Of a DNA stretch of 64,000 nt, positions 50,264 to 61,947 are shown piece after piece. How positions within the stretch are numbered: position 1 is the first letter of the stretch; every line of letters starts with the position of its first letter. Below the pieces are notes generated by a model. The model saw nothing but the letters and a program-made list of their open reading frames with translations, was not told where the DNA came from and made no database searches. The translations under genes were made by a program, and so were the position numbers. The stretch lies in assembly GCA_020883125.1 (NCBI GenBank), contig JAHREW010000015.1:60748-124747 (forward strand), read 5' to 3'. This stretch comes from Microcoleus sp. CAWBG506. Its GTDB lineage: Bacteria > Cyanobacteriota > Cyanobacteriia > Cyanobacteriales > Microcoleaceae.

Positions 50264-53200
50264 CTACAGACTAATGAAATCACTAGCGGTAATAGTCTTA
50301 GCGGGTACACCATTCAAATTTGCCAGCAATTGACCAGTGGCACTCACACTAATCAACACTTGATTATTGCTAGAAATAATGCTGAGTTGACTCAAACTCA
50401 AACCAGGATTCAATCCAATTAAATCCTCACCCTTGCGGAAATCAGTAATCAACTCGCTTCCCCCATTCGGACTTAACACAAAGACATCATTTCCCGAACC
50501 ACCAGTCAAAGTATCGTCCCCAGCATCACCACTCAGGAAATCAGCACCACTACCGCCACTGAGAATATCGTTACCTTTGCCGCCATAAAGCGTATCATTG
50601 CCGGCGCAACCATATACAATATCGCTATCATTACCACCAAAAATTAAATCATTACCATCGCCACCACAAAGACTGTCGTTTTCTTTACCACCGTAAAGCG
50701 TATCATTGCCAGCTTGACCAAAAATCAGGTCTGCACCTTCATTCCCAAACACAATATCATTGCCATTTCCAGCATTAATTGTGTCATTTCCTAAGTTTCC
50801 TAAAATATAGTCATCGCCATTTTCACCAAATAAGATATCGTCATCTTTGCCACCAAAAATAGTATCATTGCCGATACTACCAGCCATCGTATCTTTACCA
50901 AAATCTCCCCTCAAAAAATCGTTGCCATCCCCACCCAAAACAGTGTCATTATCCTTCCCTGCATAGATAGTATCGTTGCCATCGCCACCTTGAACCAAAT
51001 CGGCACCATCATTGCCAAAAATTGAATCGTTATCGGCACCACCATCAATGTTGTCATTGCCACCCATACCGTAGAGGGTGTCATTCCCAGACAGCCCATT
51101 AATCAAGTCGTTGAGGGAGGCACCCATAATGAAATCCGCCGTGCTACCGCCGTTGAGAGTTTGTTGAACGGGGTTAGGAATAATGCTGGCAGAGTTGAAT
51201 TCAGGGGCGCTGACGCGATCGCACAAGCAATCATCGGTACCAGGAATGGGTGTGGGTGTGGGTGTGGGTGTGGGTGTGGGAGTTGGTGTGGGAGTTGGTG
51301 TGGGAGTTGGTGTGGGAGTTGGTGTGGGTGTGGGTGTGGGAGTTGGTGTGGGAGTTGGTGTGGGAGTTGGTGTGGGTGTGGGTGTGGGTGTGGGTGTGGG
51401 AGTCGGTGTGGGTGTGGGTGTGGGAGTCGGTGTGGGAGTGGGAGTCGGTGTGGGAGTGGGAGTAATGCTAAATTCAAAAGCACCAATATCAACGATCGCA
51501 CTTCCGTTACCATCACCATCCACAGGGCGAGTCACACCCCGCTGATCCGTAGCCGGTGCCCCCGCACCAGTACCAGTATCAATGGCGGGACTTCCTACTA
51601 GCAATGGCAGTACAAAAGCGCCGTTGATATTTTGTAAAGGACCAAGTTTCGGATCGGCGATCGTCACCTTGGCAGTGGCATTATTATCATTAGGATCTCC
51701 CGTCGTCAGTTTAGCAGGAAATTGCAGATTATTTCCCGCATCAATTAGTTCCCTTCCAGTTTGCTGCTTAACCTTAAAAGGATTACCCGCCGTATTGCTA
51801 TCAAAAATTGTATTCTTGACAGTAATTGGTTGATTTCCAAAGGTGGCAATACCTCCAGAATATTCCCCAGCACTATTTTTGGCAAAAGTAGAATTGACGA
51901 TATTAGTTGCAAAAGAATCTGTGTTACCCACAACTATTCCTCCGCCCTGCTTGGCAGAAGTGTTCCCGGAAAAGGTACTATTAACAATACTGACATTTCC
52001 ATCTTCGCCAAACCACAAGCCGCCACCATTATCATCGGCTGTGTTGTTAGCAAAGGTGCAGTTGGTAACAGTCAACTCGGCATTTCCATGACGAACACCG
52101 CCTCCCGACCCGCCAGAACCTGATGAATATTTGACTGCTTTGTTGTTAATAAAAGTGCTATTTTCCAAAACTACTTTATCTTGTAAATAGCCAAATAGAA
52201 AGGCTGCACCTCCTTCTCCAGTCCCGATATTGCCATCAAAAACGCTGTTGCGGATCGCAATAGTGCCAGCAATGGGGCCGGGGCTTGCATTGGGGCCAGA
52301 ACCATTAGCGCCATCGACATAAACTGCGCCACCAACACCTTTGTCTGTGCGGTTGCCGGTGAATTTAGAGTTTTCGATGGTCAAGCTGCCCAACAGGTTA
52401 TTGACAGCCCCGCCGTAGCTACCTTTGTTGTTGGTAAATTCGCTACCTTTGATGGTGAGGGAACCACCGCTTTTAGTGGCGATCGCCCCGCCGCCGCGTT
52501 CAGTGTTGTCAGCTAAAGAACCATCATTGCCACTAAACTTACTATTAATGACAGTAGTTGTACTGCGAAAACCTGTATAAATACCGCCACCGAAACCGGC
52601 AACATTATTATTGACTTGGCAATTTTCTAAAGTTAAAGTGCTGTTACCGCCAGTTTGAATGCCACCACCACTGCTAGTTGTTTCATCATTTGGATCGGTT
52701 CCTGGAACTTTGCCGTTGGCAATAATCAGGTTTTTGAGAGTAACATTGGTGGAACCTTCTGTGAAGATTACCCGCGAAGCATTGTTACCACTAATGGTTA
52801 AATTACTAGCACTAATTGCGTCAATTGTCAAGTTTTTATCGATGACAAGTTGACCGTTCGTGAGAGTAATTGTTTGATTGGCTAGACTGGATGCAAATTG
52901 AATGGTGTCGCCGGCGGCTGCGGAGGCGATCGCACTTCTCAAGGAGCCAGGCCCGCTATCATTAGTGTTGGTAACGGTAATAGTTGCTAAAGTCCCTTGA
53001 TAATCTGCCATTACTTCTGGATTTAGGGCTAGGGGCGCTTCAATATTCCCTTTGCTAAACTCCAAATTCCAGTTACCACCGCGGCCTGTTTTATCGGTAG
53101 ATGCTGCAATATCAGCACCGGTTAACTCCGAAAGGCGATCGACAAAATCACTCCCCGCACCAGCCGCTACATCGCAACCGTAAAGCATGATATCAGCTTG

Positions 53201-53545
53201 GTCGCTGAGGGCATTGCGCCACTCTTGCAACTGACTTTGATATTCTGATAAATTATCCGAGTTCAAAGTGGTAGAACCTAACTGCAAGCTGCCCGAATTG
53301 CCATGAGAAAAGATGTGAACTTGGTCTACAGTTTCACCAGCAGCAGCGATTTTTTGCAATTCGGCACTAATTTGTTCGACTCCATTGCGATTTTTATCTA
53401 ATATAATTTTCTCAGCACCCGCCAGGATACCGTTGTCCAGAGTTTGATAGTCTTCTAAATCGGATTCAATGAAAACAATTGATTTAGAACGAGAAGTGTG
53501 GACATCCAATTGAGAATTTATAGTTGTGGAAAAGTTTGAACTCAT
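50264..53545 (-). CDS. Giant exoprotein: DUF4347, beta-helix, TP repeats, RTX Ca-binding
   Basis: A protein of 1093 residues. Residues about 20-185 are DUF4347 ([14 protein letters not shown] with His81 and [11 protein letters not shown] with Cys124). A right-handed beta-helix (about 190-680) with repeated [10 protein letters not shown] and [11 protein letters not shown] words follows, ending in a choice-of-anchor Q-type motif ([18 protein letters not shown]). Then come about 70 residues of Thr-Pro dipeptides and a C-terminal RTX block ([20 protein letters not shown]). No Sec signal is present; RTX proteins leave by type I secretion using a C-terminal signal. It is probably a surface or secreted adhesin-like protein. 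It is a close paralogue of the gene at 53832. Confidence 0.88.
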   Translation of the reverse strand: MSSNFSTTINSQLDVHTSRSKSIVFIESDLEDYQTLDNGILAGAEKIILDKNRNGVEQISAELQKIAAAGETVDQVHIFSHGNSGSLQLGSTTLNSDNLSEYQSQLQEWRNALSDQADIMLYGCDVAAGAGSDFVDRLSELTGADIAASTDKTGRGGNWNLEFSKGNIEAPLALNPEVMADYQGTLATITVTNTNDSGPGSLRSAIASAAAGDTIQFASSLANQTITLTNGQLVIDKNLTIDAISASNLTISGNNASRVIFTEGSTNVTLKNLIIANGKVPGTDPNDETTSSGGGIQTGGNSTLTLENCQVNNNVAGFGGGIYTGFRSTTTVINSKFSGNDGSLADNTERGGGAIATKSGGSLTIKGSEFTNNKGSYGGAVNNLLGSLTIENSKFTGNRTDKGVGGAVYVDGANGSGPNASPGPIAGTIAIRNSVFDGNIGTGEGGAAFLFGYLQDKVVLENSTFINNKAVKYSSGSGGSGGGVRHGNAELTVTNCTFANNTADDNGGGLWFGEDGNVSIVNSTFSGNTSAKQGGGIVVGNTDSFATNIVNSTFAKNSAGEYSGGIATFGNQPITVKNTIFDSNTAGNPFKVKQQTGRELIDAGNNLQFPAKLTTGDPNDNNATAKVTIADPKLGPLQNINGAFVLPLLVGSPAIDTGTGAGAPATDQRGVTRPVDGDGNGSAIVDIGAFEFSITPTPTPTPTPTPTPTPTPTPTPTPTPTPTPTPTPTPTPTPTPTPTPTPTPTPTPTPTPTPTPTPTPTPTPTPIPGTDDCLCDRVSAPEFNSASIIPNPVQQTLNGGSTADFIMGASLNDLINGLSGNDTLYGMGGNDNIDGGADNDSIFGNDGADLVQGGDGNDTIYAGKDNDTVLGGDGNDFLRGDFGKDTMAGSIGNDTIFGGKDDDILFGENGDDYILGNLGNDTINAGNGNDIVFGNEGADLIFGQAGNDTLYGGKENDSLCGGDGNDLIFGGNDSDIVYGCAGNDTLYGGKGNDILSGGSGADFLSGDAGDDTLTGGSGNDVFVLSPNGGSELITDFRKGEDLIGLNPGLSLSQLSIISSNNQVLISVSATGQLLANLNGVPAKTITASDFISL
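51247..51463. repeat. Microsatellite coding for Thr-Pro repeats
   Basis: About 36 units of GGTGTG and GGAGTT/GGAGTC hexamers lie in frame within the gene on the minus strand (TP units). They alternate as GGTGTGGGTGTG and GGTGTGGGAGTT. Such an array is prone to slippage, but hexamer units keep the frame. Confidence 0.9.
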
Positions 53546-53684
53546 TTCGCATACCTATGATATTTTTTCGGGTGGGGTGGTAGATACAACAATGAGATTT
53601 TTTTTTAAGGAACCACAGAGAACACAGAGAACACAGAGTTAGAGAGGAGTAGATGTTCCTATTTTCATGATTTCTACAAAGTCT

Positions 53685-53775
53685 AGGACTGACGCACTCG
53701 TGATGAAAAATAATCCTTGGCGATTAGTTTGTGATTTTCGTAAGGACGTAAAATCGTAGTGAGTGCGTAAGTCCT
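53685..53775. repeat. 91-bp MITE-like element
   Basis: The inverted ends AGGACTGACGCACTC and GAGTGCGTAAGTCCT enclose about 60 non-coding bases. The ends match the CAGGACTTACGCA arms of the palindromes at 38544 and 49883, so they belong to one family. It lies between the two giant paralogues. Confidence 0.75.
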
Positions 53776-53831
53776 GATTTAGATGTTTTGCGTAGTTTCT
53801 GCACCAGTCAAAACTGGGACATCCAGCGCAC

Positions 53832-56800
53832 TTAGATTGTTAGTTGAGTGAAATCGCTAGCGGTGAGAGTATTTGGTGGAATACCGTTCAACTTCGCCAA
53901 CAATTGACCAGTGCCAGTTACACTAATCAAAGTTTGATTGTTGCTGGAAGTAATACTGAGTTGATTGAAACTCAAACCAGGATTCAATCCAATTAAATCC
54001 TCGCCCTTGCGGAAGTCAGTAATCGTATCAGTGCCCAGACTTTGATTTAGGAAAAACACGTCATTTCCGGAACCGCCGGTCAAAGTATCGTCCCCAACAT
54101 CGCCGCTGAGGAAATCGTTGCCAGCATTTCCCAAGAGGATATCGTTGCCTTTACCGCCGTAAAGCGTATCGTTGCCGGTGTAACCCTCAAGCAGATCGTT
54201 TTCATTGCCGCCGTAAAGCAAATCGTTGCCGTCGCCGCCACCGAGACTGTCGTCGCCTTTGCCACCGTAAAGCGTGTCATTTCCAGCTTTACCAAAAATT
54301 AGGTCGGCATCCTCATTTCCAAACACAATATCATTGCCGTTTCCAGCATTAATTGTGTCATTTCCTAAGTTGCCTAAAATGTAGTCGTCGCCGTCTTCAC
54401 CCAGCAAGATATCGTCATCTTTGCCTCCGAAAATGCGATCGTTCCCAACACCGCCGGCAACAGTATCTTTGCCAATATCTCCTCTCAAAAAGTCGTCGCC
54501 ATCTCCGCCAACAACAGTGTCGTTATCTTTGCCACCGTAGATGGTATCGTTGCCGGTGCCACCTTGGACTAAATCCGTGCCGTCATTGCCAAATATTGAA
54601 TCGTTATCGGCACCGCCGTCGATGTTATCATTGCCACCCATGCCGTAGAGGGTGTCATTCCCAGCAAGTCCGTTAATTGACTCATTTTGACCACCACCCA
54701 TGATGAAATCGGCAGTGTTAGCGCCGTTAATAGTTTGTTGGGGGGGATTGGGAGTAATGCTACTGAGGTCGAGTGTCGAAGTACCTAGGGGTTCGACGAT
54801 CGCATCATCTATGCCTGGAGTCGGTGCCGGTGTGGGAGTCGGTGCCGGTGTGGGAGTCGGTGCCGGTGTGGGAGTCGGTGCCGGTGTGGGAGTCGGTGTG
54901 GGAGTCGGTGCCGGTGTGGGAGTCGGTGCCGGTGTGGGAGTTGGTGCCGGTGTGGGTGTGGGTGTGGGTGTGGGTGTGGGTGTGGGTGTGGGTGTGGGTG
55001 TGGGTGTGGGAGTTGGTGTGGGTGTGGGAGTTGGTGTGGGTGTGGGAGTCGGTACTACATTAACGCTAAATTCAAAGGAACCGCTGTCCACGATCGCCCC
55101 TGGAATCGTATCACCATCTTGAGGGCGAGTCACACCTCGTTGATCTGTAGCTGGTGCCCCAGAAGGAACTCCTTTATCAATGGCAGGACTTCCTGTCAGC
55201 AATGGCCTGACAAAAGCGCCGTTGATATTTTGCAGTGGGCCGAGGAGGGGGTCTGCGATCGTAATGCTTGCAGTCGCATTGTAATCGTTGAAGTTATTGG
55301 TTTTTTTGACAGGCCACTGAAAATTGCCACCTTGATCCGTGAGTTCGCTGCTGGTGTTTTGCTGAATGCCAAACTCATTCCCCGCCGTGTTGTTGGCAAA
55401 AATCGTGTTTTTGACAGTGACAGACTTTCCTGCCGCTGCCGAGATTGCTCCACCCACCCAACGGGCGGAATTATCAGCAAAGGTGCTGTTGACGATGGTG
55501 GTGTCGGCATAAAGAGCCATTGCACCGCCGACATTGCCGTAAAAGTCAGTAGTTCCAGTAATTTGGTTCCCAGAAAAGGTGCTGTTGGTAATCGTGGTAG
55601 GCGCATCCATGATCCACATTGCGCCGCCTTGACCGGGGGCTTTGTTGCCGGCAAAGGTGGTGTTGGAGACTGTCAGTCCTTTGTTGAGCCCGTTGCTCAA
55701 GTTCACCAACCCGCCTCCAATGCCGTCGCTTCCACCGGGAAGCGATAAAGTTTCGTTGTTTTGGAAGGTGCTGTCTGCAATGGTTACGCTGTCTTGGGTG
55801 CCGGTAAACAGATATGCTGCTCCGCCTTCGCCCCGGCCTTTGTTGTCTTGAAATACACTTTTGGTGATTTTAATTGTGCCGGAAGCTTCATTCGGATTGC
55901 TGGCGCGATCGGTATAAAGTGCGCCGCCGAAACCTCTTAAGAAATCATTGGGCTGACCTGTGGCGAAAGTGGCTGCGGTGGTATCGTTGCCGATGAATCG
56001 GGAGTTGTCAATGGTCAGCTTGCCTTGAAGGCTGTTAATTGCCCCACCGTTAATTCCTTTGTTGCTGGTGAAGTCGCTGTTGGTGACTGTAATTGCTTTG
56101 AAACTCAAAAAGCCGATCGCACCTGCACCCCGTTCATCATTACCTGCGGTGGCTACGTTACCGTTGAATTTACTGTTGCTTACTGTCAGGGTATTGTTGA
56201 AATTACCAAAGATTGCACCACCGCCTTTGTCGGCGACGTTGTTGTTGAACTGAACATTGTCTACTGTCAGATTTACTTCGTCCGTTGTGCCGATCGCACC
56301 TCCTGTCTCGGTTGTTTTACCGTTGGTAATAATCAGGTTTTTGACGGTGAAATTGGTAGCGGTAACTACATTTGCATTGACAAAAAACGCGCGGGAGGCG
56401 TTGTTACCGCTGATGGTTAAACCAGTGGCTGCCGCGCCGTCAATGGTGATATTTTTGCCAACGGGAATGTCTAGTTGACCGCTAGTTAAGGTGATGGTTT
56501 GATTTGCTAAACCGGGAGCGAAGGTGATGGTATCGCCGGCCACAGCAGAGGCGATCGCCGCTCTTAAAGAACCAGCCCCGCTATCGTTATTATTGGTAAC
56601 GACGATGGTAGCTAAATTCCCTTGGTAACTTGCCATCACCTCAGTATTTAAGGCTAAGGGAGATTCAATATCGCCCTTGGCAAATTCTAAATTCCAGTCG
56701 CCGCCTATCCCGGTCAAGTTAGTGGATGCTGCTACATCGGCTCCGGTTAATTCCGAAATGCGATCGACGAAATTAGCGCCTGTCCCCGATGCTACATCGC

Positions 56801-57167
56801 ATCCATAGAGCATGATGTCTGCTGTTTCTGACAGTCCGTTTTGCCAGTTTTGCAACTGACTGGCGTATTGTTCTAGGTTATCTGAACTCAGAGAAGTGTT
56901 ACCTAGTTCTAGATTCCCAGAATTACCGTGAGAAATGATGTGTACTGAATCTATCTCCCCATTAGTAGAGGCATATTTGGCAATTTCTGAAGTGATTTGT
57001 TCGATGCCGTTTTGGTTGCGATCGAGTATGATTACTTGCTGTCCTGGGAGCGCTCCGGCCGCAATGGACTCGTAGTCTGCCACGCCTGAGTCTATGAAAA
57101 CTAAGGAACGTGGTGGCAGTTTTTCAACTGTTGATTGTGAGTTAAATTGAGCGAACATAGAATTCAT
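53832..57167 (-). CDS. Giant exoprotein: DUF4347, beta-helix, TPA repeats, RTX Ca-binding (paralogue)
   Basis: About 1111 residues starting at ATG 57167 ([11 protein letters not shown]); a longer frame up to 57221 exists. The architecture equals the preceding gene: DUF4347 ([14 protein letters not shown] with His80, [11 protein letters not shown] with Cys123), beta-helix ([20 protein letters not shown]), a choice-of-anchor Q motif, a Thr-Pro block with added Ala ([10 protein letters not shown]) and RTX repeats ([20 protein letters not shown]). It is likely exported by a type I system. The sequence similarity along the whole length, with identical RTX words, indicates tandem duplication. No secretion genes are adjacent. 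Confidence 0.88.
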   Translation of the reverse strand: MNSMFAQFNSQSTVEKLPPRSLVFIDSGVADYESIAAGALPGQQVIILDRNQNGIEQITSEIAKYASTNGEIDSVHIISHGNSGNLELGNTSLSSDNLEQYASQLQNWQNGLSETADIMLYGCDVASGTGANFVDRISELTGADVAASTNLTGIGGDWNLEFAKGDIESPLALNTEVMASYQGNLATIVVTNNNDSGAGSLRAAIASAVAGDTITFAPGLANQTITLTSGQLDIPVGKNITIDGAAATGLTISGNNASRAFFVNANVVTATNFTVKNLIITNGKTTETGGAIGTTDEVNLTVDNVQFNNNVADKGGGAIFGNFNNTLTVSNSKFNGNVATAGNDERGAGAIGFLSFKAITVTNSDFTSNKGINGGAINSLQGKLTIDNSRFIGNDTTAATFATGQPNDFLRGFGGALYTDRASNPNEASGTIKITKSVFQDNKGRGEGGAAYLFTGTQDSVTIADSTFQNNETLSLPGGSDGIGGGLVNLSNGLNKGLTVSNTTFAGNKAPGQGGAMWIMDAPTTITNSTFSGNQITGTTDFYGNVGGAMALYADTTIVNSTFADNSARWVGGAISAAAGKSVTVKNTIFANNTAGNEFGIQQNTSSELTDQGGNFQWPVKKTNNFNDYNATASITIADPLLGPLQNINGAFVRPLLTGSPAIDKGVPSGAPATDQRGVTRPQDGDTIPGAIVDSGSFEFSVNVVPTPTPTPTPTPTPTPTPTPTPTPTPTPTPTPTPTPAPTPTPAPTPTPAPTPTPTPTPAPTPTPAPTPTPAPTPTPAPTPGIDDAIVEPLGTSTLDLSSITPNPPQQTINGANTADFIMGGGQNESINGLAGNDTLYGMGGNDNIDGGADNDSIFGNDGTDLVQGGTGNDTIYGGKDNDTVVGGDGDDFLRGDIGKDTVAGGVGNDRIFGGKDDDILLGEDGDDYILGNLGNDTINAGNGNDIVFGNEDADLIFGKAGNDTLYGGKGDDSLGGGDGNDLLYGGNENDLLEGYTGNDTLYGGKGNDILLGNAGNDFLSGDVGDDTLTGGSGNDVFFLNQSLGTDTITDFRKGEDLIGLNPGLSFNQLSITSSNNQTLISVTGTGQLLAKLNGIPPNTLTASDFTQLTI
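54810..55050. repeat. Microsatellite coding for Thr-Pro-Ala repeats
   Basis: A mix of GGTGCCGGTGTGGGAGTC 18-base units (TPAPTP) on one side and GGTGTG hexamers (TP) on the other. The array differs in unit type from the one in the sister gene (51247-51463), showing that it has expanded independently. Confidence 0.88.
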
Positions 57168-58072
57168 ATTTGATACTCCATCAATGGCATTACTGGTAAA
57201 TACAGCCTGGGAGTAATGCAATCAGTCTTCTTTGATTACACCTTAACACCTATCTTAAATTAAATGCAATAAATATCCCATTTTTTATTTTATTTTCTCT
57301 CCTGATGTTTAACATACTAATAGTATTAATAACTATTTATTTTTGCGAATACTGGCGCTCATTTTTCTGTCCCTTGGCCGAAAAATTACCCTTTAAAATC
57401 CTACAATAAGTATCCAATATCGGCGCAGATGGTTACAGTCACGGGGGGATTAACCCCACAATACTGTCTGATAGAGAGGCTATATGTAAGTCTTGTCAAT
57501 AAAGTGCGATCGCGGTCGGAGACCTCGATTTCGGCTCTATTGACCAGACTGTTGACTATGAGTTAAAAAGCTGAAACCCGACTTACTTTCATCCACCGGG
57601 TTGCTGTACAAAAAACATTTGGTTTGCTTTTTTAAACAGTCAGCTATGCCACTTTTTTAACTGGCTGACCTCTGGTTCTCTGTTATCTCAACTCAGAGTT
57701 GTACGGCGCATTTGTAAGTGGCTAGAATTAGCTTGAAATCATTAATTAACAATCTCCTTAGCACTTTGGGTGTTGCTATCTATGACTAGAGACTTGCTGT
57801 GTGAGGTGAAATGTTCCTGGCAATGGGGAATTATTTTATAATAGGAAATCGGGTATCTGAATATTCTGTGTTTTACCCGTAGCTTAGTGATTACACCCAA
57901 CTTTCATTTTTGCCTATTTCTCTTGGCCGTGCATCCGTGATCGCACGGAATTTCTGTTGTCCGTGATTTCACTGAAACCTGAGACTGTCAACAGTCAAAA
58001 GTCAAGCGTTAACCGTCAACAGTCTTGAGGGACGCTAGTAATTGGCAAAATGCACAAGGGAAATATGCTAGA
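57168..58072. other. Long intergenic region
   Basis: About 900 bases with no supported gene. It is AT-rich near 57230-57350 (likely promoter of the giant gene). AACCCG (57573) and CGGGTT (57597) form a short inverted repeat, and GTCAACAGTCAAAAGTCAAG-type words occur at 57985-58025. No RNA gene is recognised. Confidence 0.6.
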
Positions 58073-59566
58073 TCAAGTATCTGTAGAAGGTGGTTTCTTA
58101 CCTGCATTGCGAATATTGATAATCTTGCTCAGCACATCAAACCAAAAAACCGCTCCCATCGAAATAGCTACCCCACTCAACAGCCAACCGAAAACTTTCG
58201 CCAAAAAAGCTGGCAACAATACATTTCCTTCGGGGTCTATTTCTAATCTATTGGGTTCACTCCAGCCGAAAGGTACTGCTAAATTATCCAAAGCTATACC
58301 TACTTCATTTTGAACTTTTGTGAGATTTGTTAAATTATCTAATTTCGCAGGAGTATTCTTTTCTACTAACTGCTGAGCGTACAAATTCACAGTCGAGCGC
58401 AGCATCGAATCCTTGGACAACCGATTAATAATATTCACAGTATCAGCATTGGCACCGATCGCGATCGCAGTTCCGAGCAAAATAGCTACCCCTCTAGAAT
58501 TCCGCTTATAAACCCCCGAAGCCCGCTCCATACTGCGATCGAACCAAATTTCAATTTCCCGCTGAAACCGCTGCAACTGCTCCTGAGTATCTCCCCCATC
58601 TTTTTGTGCGCGCTCTGCTAAAATATAAAGACTATTTTTCAGAGATTCTGGCATACTATCAACAGTTGCTTGAATTTGTTGATAAATCGGACTACCTTCT
58701 TTCTCCTCCATAATTTCTGTGACAGTCTCCTGAGTTTTCCTGACTTTCCTGATAGTATTTAAAACATTGCTTAAACTCGGTTGCAGTTGCTTTCGTAGTG
58801 TTTCTCGTTCAAATTCACTGTCAAAATTAGTTTTAATAAAGCCCATCTGCCGTTGAAATTCTCTCCCTTCCAGCTCAGATTCCGGCAAATACACCTGAGA
58901 ATCCTTAATATAAAAACCTAGCTTTTCTGACATTCTATCCAAACTATTTTTTAAAGTTGCAAGATTATTTTTATAATCTTGAACTACGCGATTAAATTCG
59001 TCAGTCAACCACAAAAATTCTTGCTCGATAATCGGTTTAGTAGACCCGGATAGATTGAGACCATCCACAATAACTTTAATTTGTGCCAACTGTAGGTCTT
59101 TAAATCTTTCCAATCTAGTCTCGGTGATAGATTGCATCAGGTCCTGAATTTTTAAAGTATCCAAAAGACTGCTGGAAAAACTTTCGGAGGGAATGTAAGA
59201 AGGTCCACTGGATTTATCTCCAAACACATTTCTGGTACCAGTGATGCGACGGTACCATGTACCTAAACTGCGATTAAAAGACCGGAATACTTGTGAGAGA
59301 GGCCCTTTCGCTCCCTGATTCAAATCGTTAATTATCGGATTGCTGTAAATCAAATTTGCTAACCGTCCGACTAGCTGAAATTGAGCCTCATCCCGAACAC
59401 CTTCGTTACCGCCAGCAATCAACACTTCGATGGACTTTTTTAAATGTTCGGCTCGCCACTGCAAAACAGTAGCAATCAATTCCTGAATTTCTGAAGCTAG
59501 CAAGCTTAAACTCAGGTAGATAAAAACTAAGCCGATGATAATATCTATGATTACGGGTAAATTCAT
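58073..59566 (-). CDS. Membrane protein of unknown function
   Basis: A protein of 497 residues with an N-terminal membrane segment (VIIDIIIGLVFIYLSLSLLA), a long helical cytosolic or periplasmic region rich in coiled coil (LQPSLSNVLNTIRKVRKTQE), a hydrophobic segment near 368-380 (RGVAILLGTAIAIGAN) and a C-terminal membrane segment (WLLSGVAISMGAVFWFDVLS). The features SEIQELIATVLQWRAEHLKK and FWFDVLSKIINIRNAGKKP recall a widespread bacterial family without known function. It is monocistronic, divergent from the GT39 gene. Confidence 0.7.
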   Translation of the reverse strand: MNLPVIIDIIIGLVFIYLSLSLLASEIQELIATVLQWRAEHLKKSIEVLIAGGNEGVRDEAQFQLVGRLANLIYSNPIINDLNQGAKGPLSQVFRSFNRSLGTWYRRITGTRNVFGDKSSGPSYIPSESFSSSLLDTLKIQDLMQSITETRLERFKDLQLAQIKVIVDGLNLSGSTKPIIEQEFLWLTDEFNRVVQDYKNNLATLKNSLDRMSEKLGFYIKDSQVYLPESELEGREFQRQMGFIKTNFDSEFERETLRKQLQPSLSNVLNTIRKVRKTQETVTEIMEEKEGSPIYQQIQATVDSMPESLKNSLYILAERAQKDGGDTQEQLQRFQREIEIWFDRSMERASGVYKRNSRGVAILLGTAIAIGANADTVNIINRLSKDSMLRSTVNLYAQQLVEKNTPAKLDNLTNLTKVQNEVGIALDNLAVPFGWSEPNRLEIDPEGNVLLPAFLAKVFGWLLSGVAISMGAVFWFDVLSKIINIRNAGKKPPSTDT

Positions 59567-59757
59567 GGAAAATGCCTGATCGTAAATAACTATTGTCTAA
59601 GTTTACATTCAGTTTGGGACGCTAATATACCAAATTTTTCCGTATTTAGGAGCTATTTAAGTGCTGAAGCCATTGATTTTATTGCCTTTTCGCATGGACT
59701 TCTTGCTGGTTTCGACTTCCATCCAACTTCCACATCTACAATAACTCTTTTAAACTT

Positions 59758-61419
59758 ATGTCAGAAATGTTTCCGCAGGGGAATCACAAACCCAAAATTC
59801 GCTTAAACGACCACTATACAGACAAACTGTGGATGTTGGCTGCGATGTTGGCTGCTGCACTAATTTTCGGGCTGAATCTAGGCGGGGTGCCGTTGCGGGA
59901 TTGGGATGAAGCTATTGCAGCCCAGGTGAGTCGCGAAATCTGGCGCGGTAACTTAAATTGGCTTTATCCCACCCTGGATGGAGTGCCTTATTTGAACAAG
60001 CCTCCCCTTGTACACTGGTTAATCGGGCTGTGTTTCGCCCTAGGCGGTGTTAGTGAATGGACAGCGAGGTTGATACCCGCAATGTTGACAGCCACTTCTG
60101 TACCTTTGCTTTACGCCATTGCTAGGGAGTTGTTTCCCCAGCGGGCGATCGCCATTTTTTCGACTTTAGTTTATCTGACGCTGTTACCAGTGGTGCGACA
60201 CGGGCGTTTGGCGATGCTAGACGGGGTTGTTTTGTGTTTTTTGGTAGCGACAATCTGGTGTTTGCTGCGATCGCGCCGGGATTTGCGCTACGCTTTGGCA
60301 GTCGGTATGGGCTTCGGACTCATTTGTTTGACTAAGGGCGTGATGTTGGGGCTGCTACTGGGGGCGATCGCCCTTTGTTTCTTGGTTTGGGATACCCCGC
60401 GACTCCTGACTTCTGGGTATCTTTGGGGCGGATTGGCGATCGGAACTTTCCCAGTAGCTGCTTGGTATTTTGCCCAATGGCTGCACTACGGCCAAGACTT
60501 TATCAATACCAATTTAGTCAATCAATCATTCCGGCGCATTTGGGAACCTGTTAGTCATCAGCAAGGCCCGCCCTGGTATTATCTTTTAGAACTGTTGAAA
60601 TCACCTTGGCCGTGGCAGTTTTTTTGGCTGCAAGGGCTGCGTTTGAGCTGGGAAAATCGCAATTTTCCTGGGCAAAAATTAGTGTTAGTTTGGAGTGCTG
60701 TTTATCTGCTAGCTATTTCGGTGATGAATACTAAACTGCCTTGGTATATTTTACCAATTTATCCAGCTTTTGCCCTAGCAGTTGGCAGCTATTTAGCCGA
60801 AGTTTGGGAACAAATGTCGATGGGAGAAGCACCGGAAAAAGCACAAGTAGAGGAACGTTTTGATGCTGTATCTTTGTTGCCTCATCCTGCCATTTTTGGA
60901 GTGATGGCGATAGTTGCGATTGTGGGTTGCATTTACTTCAGCGGTCTGGTAAAATTTGGCGATCGCCTGCCACCGCCAGAAGGAGATTTACAGTTAATGC
61001 TACTGTTTGTAGCTTTGACAACAATCCTATCTGCCTGGTTACAGCACCGTAAAGACCGACAGTTTCTATTAGTTTTAATTTGGGGAACTTACGTGACATT
61101 GTTAGTATTGTTCGCCTCAAATAACTGGGTTTGGGAACTGGCGGAGGATTATCCAGTCAAGCCGATCGCCGAAATGGTCCGCCAAGGAACCCCCGCGGGT
61201 CAAGAGGTATTCACATCTCACCGTCTCCCGCGTCCATCGCTGAATTTTTACAGCGAACACCAAGTGATTGTCGCCGACGCGCCCACACTACAACAGAAAT
61301 GGCAAACTCTCCCTCAACCTTATTTTCTGTTGGAAAAACCGGTGTTTCAACATCTAGATTTGGATCGTGCTCAAGTGGTGAACACAGTAGATGATTGGGT
61401 TTTGGTAACTCGAAAATGA
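59758..61419 (+). CDS. ArnT/PMT-like glycosyltransferase (GT39/GT83 type)
   Basis: A protein of 553 residues with about 11-12 membrane segments. The first loop holds the acidic motif of C-type glycosyltransferases (PLRDWDEAIAAQVSREI), followed by LNKPPLVHWLIGL. The C-terminal part is a short soluble domain (EVFTSHRLPRPSLNFYSEHQ). Such enzymes move a sugar from a polyprenyl phosphate to protein or lipid on the outer face of the membrane. The acceptor cannot be told from the sequence. Confidence 0.9.
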   Translation: MSEMFPQGNHKPKIRLNDHYTDKLWMLAAMLAAALIFGLNLGGVPLRDWDEAIAAQVSREIWRGNLNWLYPTLDGVPYLNKPPLVHWLIGLCFALGGVSEWTARLIPAMLTATSVPLLYAIARELFPQRAIAIFSTLVYLTLLPVVRHGRLAMLDGVVLCFLVATIWCLLRSRRDLRYALAVGMGFGLICLTKGVMLGLLLGAIALCFLVWDTPRLLTSGYLWGGLAIGTFPVAAWYFAQWLHYGQDFINTNLVNQSFRRIWEPVSHQQGPPWYYLLELLKSPWPWQFFWLQGLRLSWENRNFPGQKLVLVWSAVYLLAISVMNTKLPWYILPIYPAFALAVGSYLAEVWEQMSMGEAPEKAQVEERFDAVSLLPHPAIFGVMAIVAIVGCIYFSGLVKFGDRLPPPEGDLQLMLLFVALTTILSAWLQHRKDRQFLLVLIWGTYVTLLVLFASNNWVWELAEDYPVKPIAEMVRQGTPAGQEVFTSHRLPRPSLNFYSEHQVIVADAPTLQQKWQTLPQPYFLLEKPVFQHLDLDRAQVVNTVDDWVLVTRK

Positions 61420-61689
61420 TAGTTTCTGCACCTAGGGAACCCTTGATGGGGAGAAAAACGCGCTTTCTTGGCTGGCCGTGGGTCATTCTTGGAGTGCCCC
61501 AATCCCTGAAACACCTCCAAAATCGTCTGTGAGGGAGGTAGGGATAGTTCGACTTCGCCCTTGAGTCAGCGTAGCCGAATTGCTGTCAGTTTTAAGTGTC
61601 TGAAATTTCCGAAATTTTAGTGATGCCAGATGTCCAGTAAAAGATAGAATGGTTCCAAAAGCTTAAAATCCCAACTCTAAAATACAAAT

Positions 61690-61947
61690 ATGCCCAGAAC
61701 TCCCAGTGAATATTCCGTGCATCTGTTGCTTAGCGGCGGCCACCGTGAAGAAGTCCGTTTCTCAACGCTGCAAGATTTTCAGAAGTGGTACAGCACAGTT
61801 TTGGTTCCCAAGCAGGAATCCAATGAATTTCTGAATGTCCCAATCAAAAATATTCAAGGCGAATACATGGTGGTTCGTCCTACCAGTGTTTTGGCAATTC
61901 GCGTAGAACCGATTTTTACTTCTAGCGTTGAAAGATACGATGAATAA
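61690..61947 (+). CDS. Small conserved protein of unknown function
   Basis: A protein of 85 residues: a strand-rich start (EYSVHLLLSGGHREEVRFST), a helix (LQDFQKWYSTVLVPK) and a second strand pair (EYMVVRPTSVLAIRVEPIFT). There is no signal peptide, so it is cytosolic. It overlaps the start of mltA by eight bases, so the two are translated from one message. The function is unknown. Confidence 0.75.
   Translation: MPRTPSEYSVHLLLSGGHREEVRFSTLQDFQKWYSTVLVPKQESNEFLNVPIKNIQGEYMVVRPTSVLAIRVEPIFTSSVERYDE

Noticed and set aside
51161..51601. Gly-Val and Cys-Gly repeat frames on the plus strand
   Set aside because: They are antisense readings of the Thr-Pro microsatellite.
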